Positions 26,811 through 38,450 of a DNA stretch of 64,000 bases are shown here, piece by piece; position 1 is the stretch's first letter, and each line of letters starts with the position of its first letter. The position numbers and the translations under genes are program-made. Source of the stretch: Paraescarpia echinospica. Its lineage: Eukaryota; Annelida; Polychaeta; Sabellida; Siboglinidae. The notes under the pieces are model-generated. The model saw only the letters and a list, made by a program, of their open reading frames with translations. It searched no databases and was not told the origin of the DNA. Location of the stretch: contig CM034531.1 of NCBI GenBank assembly GCA_020002185.1, forward strand, positions 72,517,145-72,581,144, in the 5' to 3' direction.

Positions 26811-27769
26811 GTACAAATTTATCGACTATGCACTTAATTTCACTCTTTAATATATTCCAGCATTCTGTTGCTGTATTATTTTTCAGTGTATTATTCCAGT
26901 CTATCTTTGCTAAATATTTCCTCATGTCCCTTAACCTTCCTTTGTGGAAATATCTCCTATACTGCTTTTTACTATTCCTTTCTGATTTTACTTTGATGGT
27001 AAAATGTATCTGGTTGTGATCGCTACTCCCCAGTGGCTCACATATCTTGACATTGTCAACTAATTCATTCTGTGAGGACAAAACTATGTCTAACACATTC
27101 TCACCCCTGGTTGGTTCTAGCACATGTTGAGAAAGGAAAGTATCTTGAACTAAAACTAAAAAAATTGTGGTCCTCACTCCCCATACTCTGAAGAGATTTC
27201 CATTGTATATGCCCGTGGTTAAAATCCCCCATAATAATACAGTCCCGTGTGCTTACTTCCCTTATAGCGTTTTGTATTTTTTCATTCTCTTCTATGCTTA
27301 TGTTTGGACTTCGATAAACTAACCCAACTGTTAACTTTGAGTTTCCTGTAACTATGTTACACCAAACAGCTTCTTCGCAATCTGCTTCTCTTTCTAATTT
27401 TATTTCATAAGCCTGGATAGATTCTTTAATATATAAAATAACTCCACCTTCCTTTCTTCCTATTCTATCTTTTCTAAACATTACATATCCTGTCAGTCCC
27501 AATTCAGCATCTGATATATCGGTGGTGGTCCAGGATTCGGTTATACCTATTATATGAGGGTCAATATCGTCTACCATAATGTTTAGTTCATTTCTTTTGT
27601 TTACTATACTCCTTGCATTTAAACAAACACATTTATATCCAGCTTCAGAAGAGTTTTCCAGACTGTTATTTGCTGATTTATTTGTGCTGTCTTTATCTAT
27701 GCCTCCATTTTCAGGCTTTTCTGTGAGTCCCCCATGCGAATCTAGTTTAAATAGATGCAACCTGTACAC
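26704..27769 (-). pseudogene. LINE B copy 2 APE-type endonuclease
   Basis: The first frame (27769-27101) shows CVCLNARSIVNKRNELN (catalytic Asn), PHIIGITESW (catalytic Glu), GRKEGGVILYIKESIQAYE, KLTVGLVYRSP and RDCIIMGDFNHGHIQW (Asp and Asn of GDFN). The second frame (27177-26704) takes over after a shift near 27120-27180 with LEPTRGENVLDIVLSS and CEPLGSSDHNQIHF (SDH motif). All catalytic landmarks remain, so only the frameshift disables the domain. It would nick genomic DNA to prime reverse transcription. Confidence 0.9.
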
Positions 27770-27789
27770 TGTTAAGGCTATGCATCGTC

Positions 27790-29017
27790 AAACAGTTCTC
27801 TCTTCTCAACATGTGGATAATATGAGGAAATCAAACAAAGCCACCGTCTTCCACCCAGCTGATTGCGATGCAGTTGTCATTTGGACACGCCACAGTTCGG
27901 TCGACACGTCAAACGCGATTAACTCACTTCGCACCAGGTTCACCAGGAACACGAACGAGCCGCCCCATCTGACAGTTGCATGCAATGGTCGTCCCTGGGC
28001 ATTCTGGTGTCGGCGCCGAATTGTGCAAATACCCCGGCAGCGTGCCGAGCCCGGTGGGGAACGCGTGCCGATTACGGTAAACAGATGACGCAGGAAACAC
28101 GCGCGGGTGTTATGTAGGTACGACGAAATACTCAGCATCGGCCGGGTAAAATTATATATTCTCACGGTCTGGATCCGCACGTGGAATGAACAAAACGAGT
28201 GCTAACATGTCCTTACGTTGCGTCCATTCTGCGTTTGCATTATTTACACCTAATAAGGCGAATGTGTGTCGCTGTCCAAAAACAATGGCAGGTTTATGAT
28301 CTGAACGTCCAAACTAATTTCTTCTGCGGTTCAGTACCAACAAACACGCCAACTGTGCTAACGTACGTAACGTTAATACGTTTGAGTATTTCATATAATA
28401 TTTAAATTATGAAAAATGTTGGAGTCTCGGTAGGCAAATGTCTTCTCGCCCACTTGCAGCGGAGTGTTTTGGTTTTGTTAAATACAGTGTATTTGAACAA
28501 AATATCTTACCAAATGTATTGTATATAAATATATAAAAATAAATCGCAATCTCGTTAGTCAAATGCACTGTAGCGGATCATCGGTCGTGAGCAGGTGCGT
28601 GCATACATGCGTGCGTGCGTGCGTGCGTGCGTGCGTGTCCGTTTGATTAGTTGCACATAGTCCGAAGTACGAGGCCACAGGGACGTCGATCAAACAGTTT
28701 GCGTCATCAGTTGTAACCTTGATTTGACGTGCAACATAATTAATCGTTGTCAGCGATAAAGTAATTGGAAATCATAACTTTATTTTGCGTGTTTTAAATA
28801 ATACGAACCACATCTTTGTGAAACCGCTATTGAGCTGAAAGCACGGTACTGTCGACTGGGCGTACCAGGAGGGATGTGCTACATAACCCGATATTTTTAC
28901 AGACACAGCATTATGCATTTTTGTTTTGGTGTTTATACAATGTGTAGTGATGATTGTATGACTTATGAAAGTACGAATATTTGAGTGCATAAAGACATGA
29001 TTTTGGTTTGCTAGCTA
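27790..29017. other. Largely unique DNA, no gene recognised
   Basis: Contains a GTGC tetranucleotide run at about 28597-28637 and the second copy of dispersed family X. No domain in the short frames. It ends at the 49-bp minisatellite. Confidence 0.45.
28168..28357. repeat. Dispersed repeat family X, copy 2
   Basis: Diverged copy of 21357-21554 in the same orientation. Shared blocks include GGATCCGC/GAATCCGCC, AAACGAG, GCATTATTTA, AAGGCGA, TCCAAAA, TTCAG and AACACGCCA. Unclassified; no tRNA box or terminal repeat seen. Confidence 0.55.
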
Positions 29018-29761
29018 CGCTTCGTGGGATGTGTTCACACAACTCATTAGATCACTACGTGCTGCACGCATCGTGGGATGTGTTCACACAACTCATTAGA
29101 ACACTAAGTGCTGCACGCTTCGTGGGATGTGTTCACACAACTCATTAGAACACTACGTGCTGCACGCTTCGTGGGATGTGTTCACACAACTCATTAGAAC
29201 ACTACGTGCTGCACGCTTCGTGGGATGTGTTCACACAACTCATTAGAACACTACGTGCTGCACGCTTCGTGGGATGTGTTCACACAACTCATTAGAACAC
29301 TACGTGCTGCACGCTTCGTGGGATGTGTTCACACAACTCATTAGAACACTACGTGCTGCACGCTTCGTGGGATGTGTTCACACAACTCATTAGAACACTA
29401 CGTGCTGCACGCTTCGTGGGATGTGTTCACACAACTCATTAGAACACTACGTGCTGCACGCTTCGTGGGATGTGTTCACACAACTCATTAGAACACTACG
29501 TGCTGCACGCTTCGTGGGATGTGTTCACACAACTCATTAGAACACTACGTGCTGCACGCTTCGTGGGATGTGTTCACACAACTCATTAGAACACTCACTA
29601 TGTGTTCACACAACTCATTAGAACACTACGTGCTGCACGCTTCGTGGGATGTGTTCACACAACTCATTAGAACACTACGTGCTGCACGCTTCGTGGGATG
29701 TGTTCACACAACTCATTAGAACACTACGTGCTGCACGCTTCGTGGGATGTGTTCACACAAC
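29018..29761. repeat. 49-bp minisatellite, about 15 copies
   Basis: Highly homogeneous units containing CTTCGTGGGATGTGTTCAC and CTCATTAGAACACTACGTG, period 49 bp. The first two units carry small variants (ATCACTACGTG; ACTAAGTG). One unit near 29592-29602 has lost its middle (GAACACTCACTATGTG). Open frames through it are by-products, since 49 is not a multiple of three. Confidence 0.97.
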
Positions 29762-29936
29762 CGCGGGTCATTATGTAGGTAGGAATATCTCTATTTGTGT
29801 GATTCTAAAGGAACACTTGGTGCACGACACCGTCAAGTTGACGACAGCGATCATCAGCCATAGAGGTCGTCGAGCCCACGCACACAACAGGAGTTGTATA
29901 GTAAATTGTCCCCATTTGTTAAATTTACACCGGGTT

Positions 29937-30006
29937 CATCTTACTCTCATCTTACTCTTACATCTTACTCTCATCTTACTCTCATCTTACTCTCATCTTA
30001 CTCTGG
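29937..30006. repeat. 11-bp minisatellite
   Basis: About six units of TCATCTTACTC with one unit varying as TTACATCTTACTC. Short and young-looking. Confidence 0.9.
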
Positions 30007-30675
30007 AATATACAATTCCAGTGTCAAGTAGCATTGCCCGCAAACGGCAGATCTACCCTTTTCATGCTGTGATGGCGATAGATGGAGAACGATATGACAC
30101 GACGATTCTCTCACCGCTATTAAGAGGGGAGAGTTTGAAGGAGTTTACCTCTCATGGCCGGACAATGTTTTTTTCTATTTCAAATTTACTTAATATTGAT
30201 TTATTTTTTAAACATGAAATGTTTGTTTGGTGGTATATTTGGATAAAAAATGAGTAAATTAATTTGGTAACCTTGAAAAAATGCGGACTGATGGTACATG
30301 TCGGTCGTGTTACCATTAAAACAAAATACTTGGCACCACTGAGTATTCTAACACCAGGATCATAACATTAATCTATTGCTTTGACTCCGGCTGTGATATT
30401 TGACCACTATTTCATCATAACATCCAGTTTGACCAATAGCTGTGGTAGGGTGGATATAATGTTCATGCGCTATCGTTGCACAATATTTGCCCTGTCTCAG
30501 CAAAAAATGCTCAATTATTGCTCAACCTGGTTTTGTAATCACATTCTCTCTTTTTGCTAGATGTCGTTCAGCGTGAATGCAATGTTTGCCTGTGGTCATG
30601 ACACTTGACCTTCTCCGTCGTTTTGCATTACTACCTTGTTAGCTTGTAACCCGCCCTAACCTGTCAATGTTGTGT
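30007..30675. other. Unique AT-rich DNA, no gene recognised
   Basis: No tandem repeats and no coding domain seen. Confidence 0.45.
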
Positions 30676-30820
30676 TTAGTATGTTAACGGTGTTAACATT
30701 TACACAATCAATATATGATTTGTTCCATTCATATATAGTGCTAATTTTAAAATGAGTAGGTCCTACTTTCTACACTGTTCTTTTACTAATACGTTTTCGG
30801 TCCCCTTAACTTTACCCGCA
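30676..30820 (-). mobile_element. Fossil of a LINE B-like 3' region
   Basis: Similar in order to the 3' coding end of LINE B. The plus strand reads TTAACATTTACACAATCA, then TTTGTTCCATTCAT, GTGCTAATTTTAAAATGAG, and CTTTTACTAAT followed by a GGTCCCCTTAACTTT-like block. It matches copy 2 at about 24825-24985 with many differences. No tail repeat seen, so this is a short, old remnant. Confidence 0.5.
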
Positions 30821-31284
30821 TCTTTGCATAATCAAGAGATTGTGTTTATATGCTGAGCCTGTATACGCCGAACGAATGCTTAAACTAGAGGATGCACTCA
30901 GTTGTTGCAACAGAGGCATCAAATAAAAACGACCGCGACACGATCCAGTCGCTAGGAGGCGTCTGTAACAGTCGCTAGGGGGCTGTGTTTGTGAGAGAGT
31001 CCGTACGGGATACATGTGTTGTTTTTTGCTGGTTGAGACCAACGTCTATAATGTGGCGAACCATTCGTAGGAGAAGATTGTCCTTCTTTTTTATTATTCC
31101 CCCTAAGTTTATCCCGGTCTGGTACACCCTATTGGAAATAGGGGTATGTTTCTCCGAATGAAGGAAGTATTGTCACAGGATAAAAGTCACGCAAAAAAGT
31201 GACAGGAAATAAAGTGACAGGAAAAAGTAACAACTCAAATTCTCCGTTGTTTGTATTTACAGTTTACGTGGAAATATTAAATAT
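30821..31284. other. Unique DNA, no gene recognised
   Basis: Includes short near-repeats of AGTGACAGGAAA at about 31190-31230. No gene or element recognised. Confidence 0.4.
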
Positions 31285-31545
31285 ATCTGGGTGAATATTA
31301 TTTTTAATAATCAAAATTAACTTTAAAATAAAACAAAATTAAGTGCTAAAGTTTGATAAAAACACACATAAATATTAGTTGTGCTCAATTTTTTTATTTA
31401 GAGTTCTTTCTTTTTAGAATACAAGTGTAAGCGTTAACTAAATTCAGATGAATATTTGTTTTAATAACCAAAACTAACTTCAGTAAAGCAACATATTCAG
31501 TGCATAAGTTTCATAAAAAGTCATTGATAAATCTCACTTGTCTCA
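31285..31545. repeat. Two diverged tandem copies of a ~160-bp unit
   Basis: The stretch from GGTGAATATTATTTTTAAT (about 31290) is echoed from GATGAATATTTGTTTTAAT (about 31448). AATTAACTT/AACTAACTTC, AGTGC(A)TAA and a TTGT.TCAA end follow in the same order. An old tandem duplication or a decayed satellite. Confidence 0.55.
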
Positions 31546-31726
31546 ACTCTGCCGATCTGCCGCAGTTGTTTCCCGCTCTCGGCTGTTCATAGAGATCTAC
31601 CATTTCAATATGTCTCTCTGTCTTACGTTGGGTCCTTCTCCTCACCTTCTACCGCCTCAGTGGTGTCTACGATACTGACAACAGCGACATCTACTTATAC
31701 TTATTGTTACTACTCGAGCTTGCGTA

Positions 31727-32226
31727 TGCATGCATGCATGCATGTATGTATGTATGTATGTATGTATGTATGTATGTATGTATGTATGTATGCATACGTA
31801 CGTACGTAGGTATGTGTGTGTATGTATGTATGTATGCATGTATGTATGTATGCATGTATGTATGTATGTTTGTATGTATGTATGTATGTATGTATGTATG
31901 TATGTATGTATGTATGTATGTATGTATGTATGTATGTATGTATGCATGTATGTATGTATGTATGTATGTATGTATGTATGTATGTATGTATACGTACGTA
32001 CGTAGGTATGTGTGTGTATGTATGTATGTATGTATGTATGTATGTATGTATGTATGTATGTATGTATGTATGTATGCATGCATGCATGCATGCATGCACG
32101 CATCCACGCACGCACACACGCACGTACGTACGTAAGTACTTACGTACTTACGTACGTATGTATGTATGTGTGTATGTATGTATGTATGTATGTATGTATG
32201 TATGTGTGTATGTATGTATGCGGGTA
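31727..32226. repeat. (TATG)n tetranucleotide array with internal duplication
   Basis: About 500 bp of TATG/GCATGCAT units. A marker block (CGTACGTACGTAGGTATG) occurs at 31797 and 31993, 196 bp apart (49 tetramers), which reveals an internal duplication. The right edge changes to CGCACGCA and TACGTACGTAAG. Frames on both strands are artefacts. Confidence 0.95.
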
Positions 32227-32232
32227 GGTCAA

Positions 32233-32297
32233 CGTTTTCCTCTTAGACGGCTTGAACCTTGGGCGCCAAACTTTCAGGGATTAATCTACGACCCCTA
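32233..32297 (+). repeat. Dispersed ~60-bp motif beside microsatellite (family Y), copy 1
   Basis: GTTTTCCTCTTAGACGG, then GGCGCCAAACTTTCAGG and CTACGACCCC. The same series of blocks occurs at 47928-47992. In both places it lies shortly right of a G/T-rich microsatellite and a GGGTAGGT stretch. Unknown family. Confidence 0.55.
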
Positions 32298-32524
32298 GAA
32301 TAGGACATAGGACACATACATTTTCAAAATACTCCACATATGTCAAGATTATTACCTTTTATGGGGTAAATCAGTTGTACGGAACGTAAAACGTAATGCG
32401 CGCGTAATACGTAAAACATAACCTAACAATCGCAGGAACCATGCGCGCGCGGCATGTACTTTGGGAAAACGCCCCCCCCCCCTGTCATGGACTTGACAAC
32501 ATGAAGCAGACGTTGACGGAATAA

Positions 32525-32643
32525 TTCCCTCATGCCCTCATGCCCTCATGCCCTCATGCCCTCATGCCCTCATGCCCTCATGCCCTCATGCCCTCATGCC
32601 CTCTTGCCCTCATTCCCTCATGCCCTCATGCCTTCATGCCCAC
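32525..32643. repeat. 8-bp minisatellite (CATGCCCT)
   Basis: About 14 tandem octamers with a few variants (CTTGCCCT, CATTCCCT, CATGCCTT, CATGCCCA). Confidence 0.97.
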
Positions 32644-32804
32644 ATCCCAATAACATTGCAATACGAATGTTATTTCACTATTCCACACTATCATGACTAG
32701 GGCCTATCGATGCACGTGAACTTCACATTCTCTACGATCTTAGTAATTTTGAACAAACATTTGATAAATACTATTATCACCCCGTCAGGTGTCAGGCACA
32801 TTTG

Positions 32805-33255
32805 CTAGTAGTATTAACGTTGCTACTGACAACAGCGACTGTGTATTGGCTACGACACTGACAACAACGACGTTGTAATAACGACGTTACTGATGACAGA
32901 GACTAAGTATTGTCTACAATACTGACGACAAAGACGACGTTGTAATAACGACGTTACTGATGACAGAGACTGAGTATTGTGTACAATACTGACAACAAAG
33001 ACGACGTTGTAATAACGACGTTACTGATGACAGAGACTGAGTATTGTGTACAATACTGACAACAAAGACGACGTTGTAATAACGACGTTACTGATGGCAG
33101 AGACTGAATATTATCTACCGTGCAGACAACAAGGATGTACTAATATCGATGTTACTGACGACAGCGCCTGACTATTGGCTATGATACTGACAACAACGAC
33201 ATAGTATTAACAATGTTATTGGTGACAGCAACTGAATATTGTAAACGATTCTAGC
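32805..33255. repeat. 67-bp minisatellite, about 6 copies with decayed ends
   Basis: Core units start GACGACGTTGTAATAACG at 32933, 33000 and 33067 and include GTTACTGATGACAGAGACTG. Flanking units to the left (from about 32815) and right (to about 33250) are increasingly diverged, as expected when homogenisation is strongest in the centre. Confidence 0.9.
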
Positions 33256-33480
33256 AGCAGTGATCCAGTGTTGTTCCTAGTTTGTTTGTCGATGCTGTCA
33301 AACGGCGTACGTCTAATTGCCATGGCAGCCACGAACAAAACATAAATTAAACTCACCGTTTTTGTGTTACTCTTTAAGTACAACATTTGTTAAACAAGAC
33401 TCGACTGCGATATTGAATTAGGCATGATATTTCTGCCGAGAGGAACACTTAGCAAGACGGGGGTTGGGAAGCCGAATCAC

Positions 33481-33992
33481 GGACGGTTGCTCACCAGACA
33501 GTTGCTCAAAAATGAAATGAAAAGACATACAGTTGCTCCCCGTTAACAAAAATCGAATTTCATTTCGACATTCGGCTTCGTGCTACAACAGCCCCGACGT
33601 AATCGTTTGTAAACGTAATGTTTGTACGACTGCGTTAAGTACGTTTTGGCCTACATTTGTTTTTAATGGGATGGCTTTTTTACCGTCAAAGCGACGCTTT
33701 AAGTATTTGTAAAAGCTAATGCGATACACTGATTCGTCTATTATAATGCCTGCGTCTGTTGTGTGTTTTCAAGTTGGCTTCCCTTGCTTTGGACGGAACT
33801 TCACTCTCAAGTATCTCGCAATGTTCACCAACAACAATAGGTGACCCAGCACGCACAATTCAGACGGATAACGGTAAAAAGTCGGACACATCAATGAAAA
33901 CATATTTTTACAAATATCTGCGAGACTGTCCGGTGCGCAACTGTCCGCTTTTTCATTTCCCCGGTGATCAACTGTACGGTGAGCAACTGTCC
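33481..33992. mobile_element. 512-bp non-autonomous element with ~65-bp terminal inverted repeats
   Basis: Left end GGACGGTTGCTCACC..ACAGTTGCTCA..AAATGAAAAG..ACAGTTGCTC. The reverse complement of the right end reads GGACAGTTGCTCACC..ACAGTTGATCA..AAATGAAAAA..ACAGTTGCGCACC. Each arm thus holds three copies of an ACAGTTGCTCACC-type motif at about 18-28 bp spacing, a subterminal-repeat pattern often seen in transposase binding sites. No transposase is encoded and no clear target duplication was seen. Superfamily undetermined. Confidence 0.65.
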
Positions 33993-34009
33993 GAGCACCG
34001 GGAGGCCAC

Positions 34010-34346
34010 ATACAACCGCCAACGCTTGTACGAGGTCCCAGTTGGCGTGAAACGAGTGCCCAGTGCGTAGATGACACGAACCGCAACGCTTGAAGTACGA
34101 TCCATTTGGCGTGAACAGGGTGTTTGGTGGTTAAAGATACGAAAATTCAAGCCAAAGTTGCACGTTGTTCCATGTGTCGTGAATGTTTAGAAGACATGAA
34201 CCGCAAGGGCGAATACTGTACGAGGTTGCAGTTGGTGCGACGGATGTGTCCAATGATTGAAAAAGATGAACTGCAAGGTCAACATTTGATCTATTGTCCA
34301 TTTGACGTGAAAAGAATGACTAATGTTTAGAAGACAAGAACAATCT
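34010..34346. repeat. Degenerate ~67-bp minisatellite, about 5 copies
   Basis: Units are anchored by GTACGAGGTCCCAGTTGGCG (34028), GTACGATCCATTTGGCG (34095), GCACGTTGTTCC (34160), GTACGAGGTTGCAGTTGG (34218) and TATTGTCCATTTGACG (about 34291). They share a GAACCGCAA/GAACTGCAA block. Spacing is about 65-73 bp. The sequence is unrelated by eye to the 67-bp array 1 kb upstream. Confidence 0.7.
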
Positions 34347-35980
34347 TGAGAATATTCGTGTATATGCAACACAGACAAATAAAATAGTGCTAACACCATT
34401 GAATGACCGATTGTCCTTGCCAATCACCGCATTCTTATTCGAGCTGTGCTTGGAAAAGGGCATGCATTCGTTACGAAATGTTTGTCAATCACCGGTGAAT
34501 GCAGTGTGCTGATGCCAGTTTCTATTGGAAGAGTTTTTTCTCGAAATTATTATATTGCTTAGTTTATTTGTCATGAGGCATTTTATGAGTGTAGATGTTT
34601 TACGTCAAAGCTTCTCAATACGCACGCCACAACGAAAGTAGCTGCAGCGAAAATAAAATAACAAAATCCGGAGTATTATTTTCCAGACAATATTTGAATG
34701 TGTTATTGGTATTGATGCATGTGTCTGTATTGGAACACAAAAACAGTGCTATGAGCATGCATTTCTTTTCATTTCCGTTGCTTTGTGTATGGTGAGCTGG
34801 AGCCGGAATAATCAGTTGTGTGTGGAATCATCGGGAGCAATATCAGAGATTCCAATATTCGTGTTATCTGTTGATGCGTTTCGCCTGGTGTCTATGCTGG
34901 GGGAAGTAAAATGTCTTACACACCAGATAAATGGAAAACTTGTCCAGGAGTAAAATATATTATGATCCATAGATGTTTAAAAAGTACGCATTTATACCGA
35001 TTTGGGGTGTCTTCCACGACAAGAACAATAATCGTCGTGTGAATGAATAGCTAGTGCTCGGTAGTAATAGCACCTTGGTTTAATTCTTTCCACGGAAGTT
35101 GTGTAAGTGTTCGAGTGATCTGGTTTCAAACGGTGCCAAATTTAAAATGCTCCGAGCGGTCCCATGGGAGACGTTAAGACTTCACAGAAGCAGCCCCAAC
35201 GAGGATGCGTATTCACGAGAACGTAGAGTACTTAGCTACGTCAATAGCGTGTCCCTCTGTTTCTTTATGTAAGAAGGTTACCGTGCCTTGTCCCGTTAAC
35301 ACGCAACAGTGGTCAAACACATCAATAAACCAATAATTAAATGGCGTGTCGAAGTGATTTACGGTGCCTTTGGCCTTCGGAAAGATAAGCATAGGTTAAC
35401 TACCAAGAAACGTCACACGAGAAACTGGGCCTCTGTCGACTGGGGCTGTTCAATTTATTACACCAATGCCGGCATTAATCGCAAGATGCCTAAACACGAC
35501 ATTTGGCCACACCACAGCGCCATATAGAATGGCAAAGGTCTTCGATTAAAATCTGAAAAATCATCTTTCGATCGTAAATCAAAGCGCGCTGATCACTCGA
35601 AATCAGATATATGAGACAGCGGCTCCAACGGCCGACTAATGCAGTTGCCTTGCTATTTGTAGCGCCGATATAAACCGTAAAAAGCCGCATACATTATTTA
35701 TGACAGCGCCCTCTGGGCTGACCCACAGAAGAGCTATTTGTGGCGACGCGGGCATAACAACCCGACCTCAGCTAACAAATTTGGAGGCCATTCTTGCGTG
35801 TGTTTTTGTCATTAGTGAATCGGTACAGCCGGAAACAGAACGAAGCGTAGGCATTGTGTGCATACCGTAGAACGATAATAAGAGGCCGACCGGTCGGCCA
35901 TGGGAATCCGCCGTTTAGTGGGCGATAAAAGAACATACTTCAGCAGAAAGGAGAGGGGAACGTACATACACGGAAAACAC
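34347..35980. other. Unique DNA, no gene recognised
   Basis: No tandem repeats and only short frames. I see no domain, tRNA or element end in this 1.6 kb. Confidence 0.45.
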
Positions 35981-36146
35981 ACGCACGCACGCACGCACGC
36001 ACATGCACATAGAAGCCAACAAACACACGTACGCACGTTCACGTATGCAAGCACGAAAGCACAAGCTTATAAACACGCTCGCGCACGCACGCACACACAC
36101 ACGCACGCGCACGCGCGCGCGCGCGCACACCGACCGACCGACCGGT
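35981..36146. repeat. ACGC/GCAC low-complexity array
   Basis: Imperfect ACGC, CACA and alternating CG runs (about 36110-36126), ending in a short CGAC run before the first SINE. The alternating purine-pyrimidine stretch could favour Z-DNA. Confidence 0.85.
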
Positions 36147-36162
36147 TATTATTAACAATATC

Positions 36163-36440
36163 ATTGTGGCGCAGGAACTAGAACAACGGACTCTCAATAG
36201 AGAGAACCCGGGTTTGAATCTTATGCTGCCGTGTCGAACCTTGGCCAAGTTGGTTCACTCTATGTTGCTTTAGTTCACTCAACTGTATGATTGAGTATTT
36301 GGCTACAGACAGTGGAGCGTGTTTGTTTATGAATAATCTTTTATCTCATTAATTGCAGCTTGGCTCATTGCTTCCCATATAAGTCAAGATGGTGTTTGCT
36401 TGAACAGGTTTGCCAGAGATTTAACGTGTAAAATAACGAC
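36163..36440 (+). mobile_element. tRNA-derived SINE, copy 1
   Basis: The head resembles a tRNA: an A-box-like GTGGCGCAGGAACTAG at 36165 and a B-box GGGTTTGAATC at 36210 (consensus GGTTCGAATC). The body shares CCGTGTCGAACCTTGG, AAGTTGGTTCACTCT, TAATTGCAGC and CAGGTTTGCCAGAGA with the two other copies in this window. RNA polymerase III would transcribe a live copy, and movement would need a partner LINE. This copy lacks a clear tail and ends near 36440, close to the tail of copy 2. Confidence 0.8.
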
Positions 36441-36471
36441 TGTACCTGCTGCATAAAAGTAAAAAAATGTA

Positions 36472-36785
36472 AGTTCTTATATAGCGCAGTATCCCGTCCT
36501 CGGGACTGCTCAAAGAGCTTTACACTTTACTCCCTGGCAGACCTGTTCAATCGAACACCATCTCGACTTCTCTGGGAAGCATTCAACCACGCTGCAATTA
36601 TTGCGCGAAGACTATTCGTACACAAATATCCACCAATGTCCATAGCCAGGTACTCATTCACACAGCTGAGTGAACTGAAGCAATGTAGAGTAAACGAACT
36701 TGCCCAAGGTTCGACACAGGATTCGAACCCGCGTTCTCTCAGTCGAGAGTCCGGAGTTCTTACACTGTGCTACTGCGCTCCACGC
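36472..36785 (-). mobile_element. tRNA-derived SINE, copy 2 (inverted, longer)
   Basis: Minus-strand copy. The reverse complement begins with a GTGGAGCGCAGTAGC-type A box (36769-36783) and has a B box reading GGGTTCGAATCC (36719-36730). It continues through the shared body and extends to a 3' end absent from copy 1. On the minus strand that 3' end reads AAAGCTCTTTGAGCAG, then GCGCTATATAAGAACTT. The GCGCTATATAAGAA type of ending is widespread among animal SINEs and their LINE partners. With copy 1 it forms a tail-to-tail inverted pair with a ~31-bp spacer. Confidence 0.82.
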
Positions 36786-37335
36786 ATAAGAATATCTTAA
36801 CTTTTTATACATCACGAGTATTAAATCATATTTACGAGTTTTGTTTTTGTTTTTACGACGTTTGTGAATCTGTTAATTGTATGTATTTTCCCAACCCCTA
36901 TTAGTAACAAAACATGTCAAACCATCCATTTTACGATCAACGCTAAACGGCATTCTCCGTTTCCGGCACGTACGCTCTATAGCGTATTTATGATATATAC
37001 GTTGTCACCACAAACCGTTATCAATGAATATGCTTCTTTTTAAACCAGGTGTTAACTGAACAAAGGCGTATTTTGAGAATATTAATACATCATTTAACGT
37101 CATTGACATTCGGCTAAATATGTTGTTCACGAACGCGCTATGTTTTGATTGGTAGCACTTTGTGCATATTTACTGATCCATTTAGAAACGCACCATTTAA
37201 GAGGACACACATAGAGAAACTAGGACTAATGGTCATATGGTGCAAATATAAAGTATTCCGACAGAGGGTCTCTAACTTTGCAAATTGTGCTTTTCTGTTT
37301 TGACGCTCTAAACTTCATTTTTGATTGACAGAGAT
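36786..37335. other. Unique AT-rich DNA, no gene recognised
   Basis: No domain, repeat or RNA gene seen. Confidence 0.45.
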
Positions 37336-38190
<855 letters not shown>

Positions 38191-38450
38191 CGGTGTGTGT
38201 AGGTTGTTCGTGCGTGTGTGCGTGCGTTCGTCCGTGTGCGCGTGCATCAGTGCACGTGTGTGCGTGTGCGTCCGTGCATGTATGTGTGTGTGCGTGCGTG
38301 CGTGCGTGCGTGTGTGCATGATGCGTACACGTTATGTGTGATTGTGCATGAACGTGCGCGTGCGCGTGCGAACGTGCATGTGTGAAAGGGTGCACGTGCA
38401 AGTGTGTTAAAGCGCGTGAGCGTGTTTACGCGCGTGCGTGTTTAGACGTT
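38191..38450. repeat. GTGC/GTGT-rich imperfect array
   Basis: Degenerate GTGC, GTGT and CGTG units with CATG interruptions. Minus-strand frames reading His/Ala/Thr-rich proteins are artefacts. Confidence 0.85.

Larger units (their letters stand above)
24643..27770 (-). mobile_element. LINE B copy 2: long CR1-like non-LTR element
   Basis: Minus-strand element running from an endonuclease start near 27769 to tail repeats at 24643. It carries endonuclease, linker, reverse transcriptase, C-terminus, a short 3' untranslated region and an 11-bp tail. Defects include a frameshift in the endonuclease (about 27120-27180), a 90-bp internal duplication with a stop (26631-26810), a frameshift at about 25905, a mutated catalytic motif, and a deletion near 25325 relative to copy 1. 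An upstream ORF1 was not recognised, so the 5' end is probably truncated near 27770-27790. Confidence 0.9.

Noticed and set aside
29519..30257. 202-codon frame beginning in the 49-bp minisatellite
   Set aside because: It starts inside tandem repeats with a non-triplet period and continues into DNA without domains.
36163..36235. Functional tRNA gene
   Set aside because: The A- and B-box-like head does not close into a complete cloverleaf with an acceptor stem, and the same head leads a ~300-bp repeated body at two other places, so it is a SINE.
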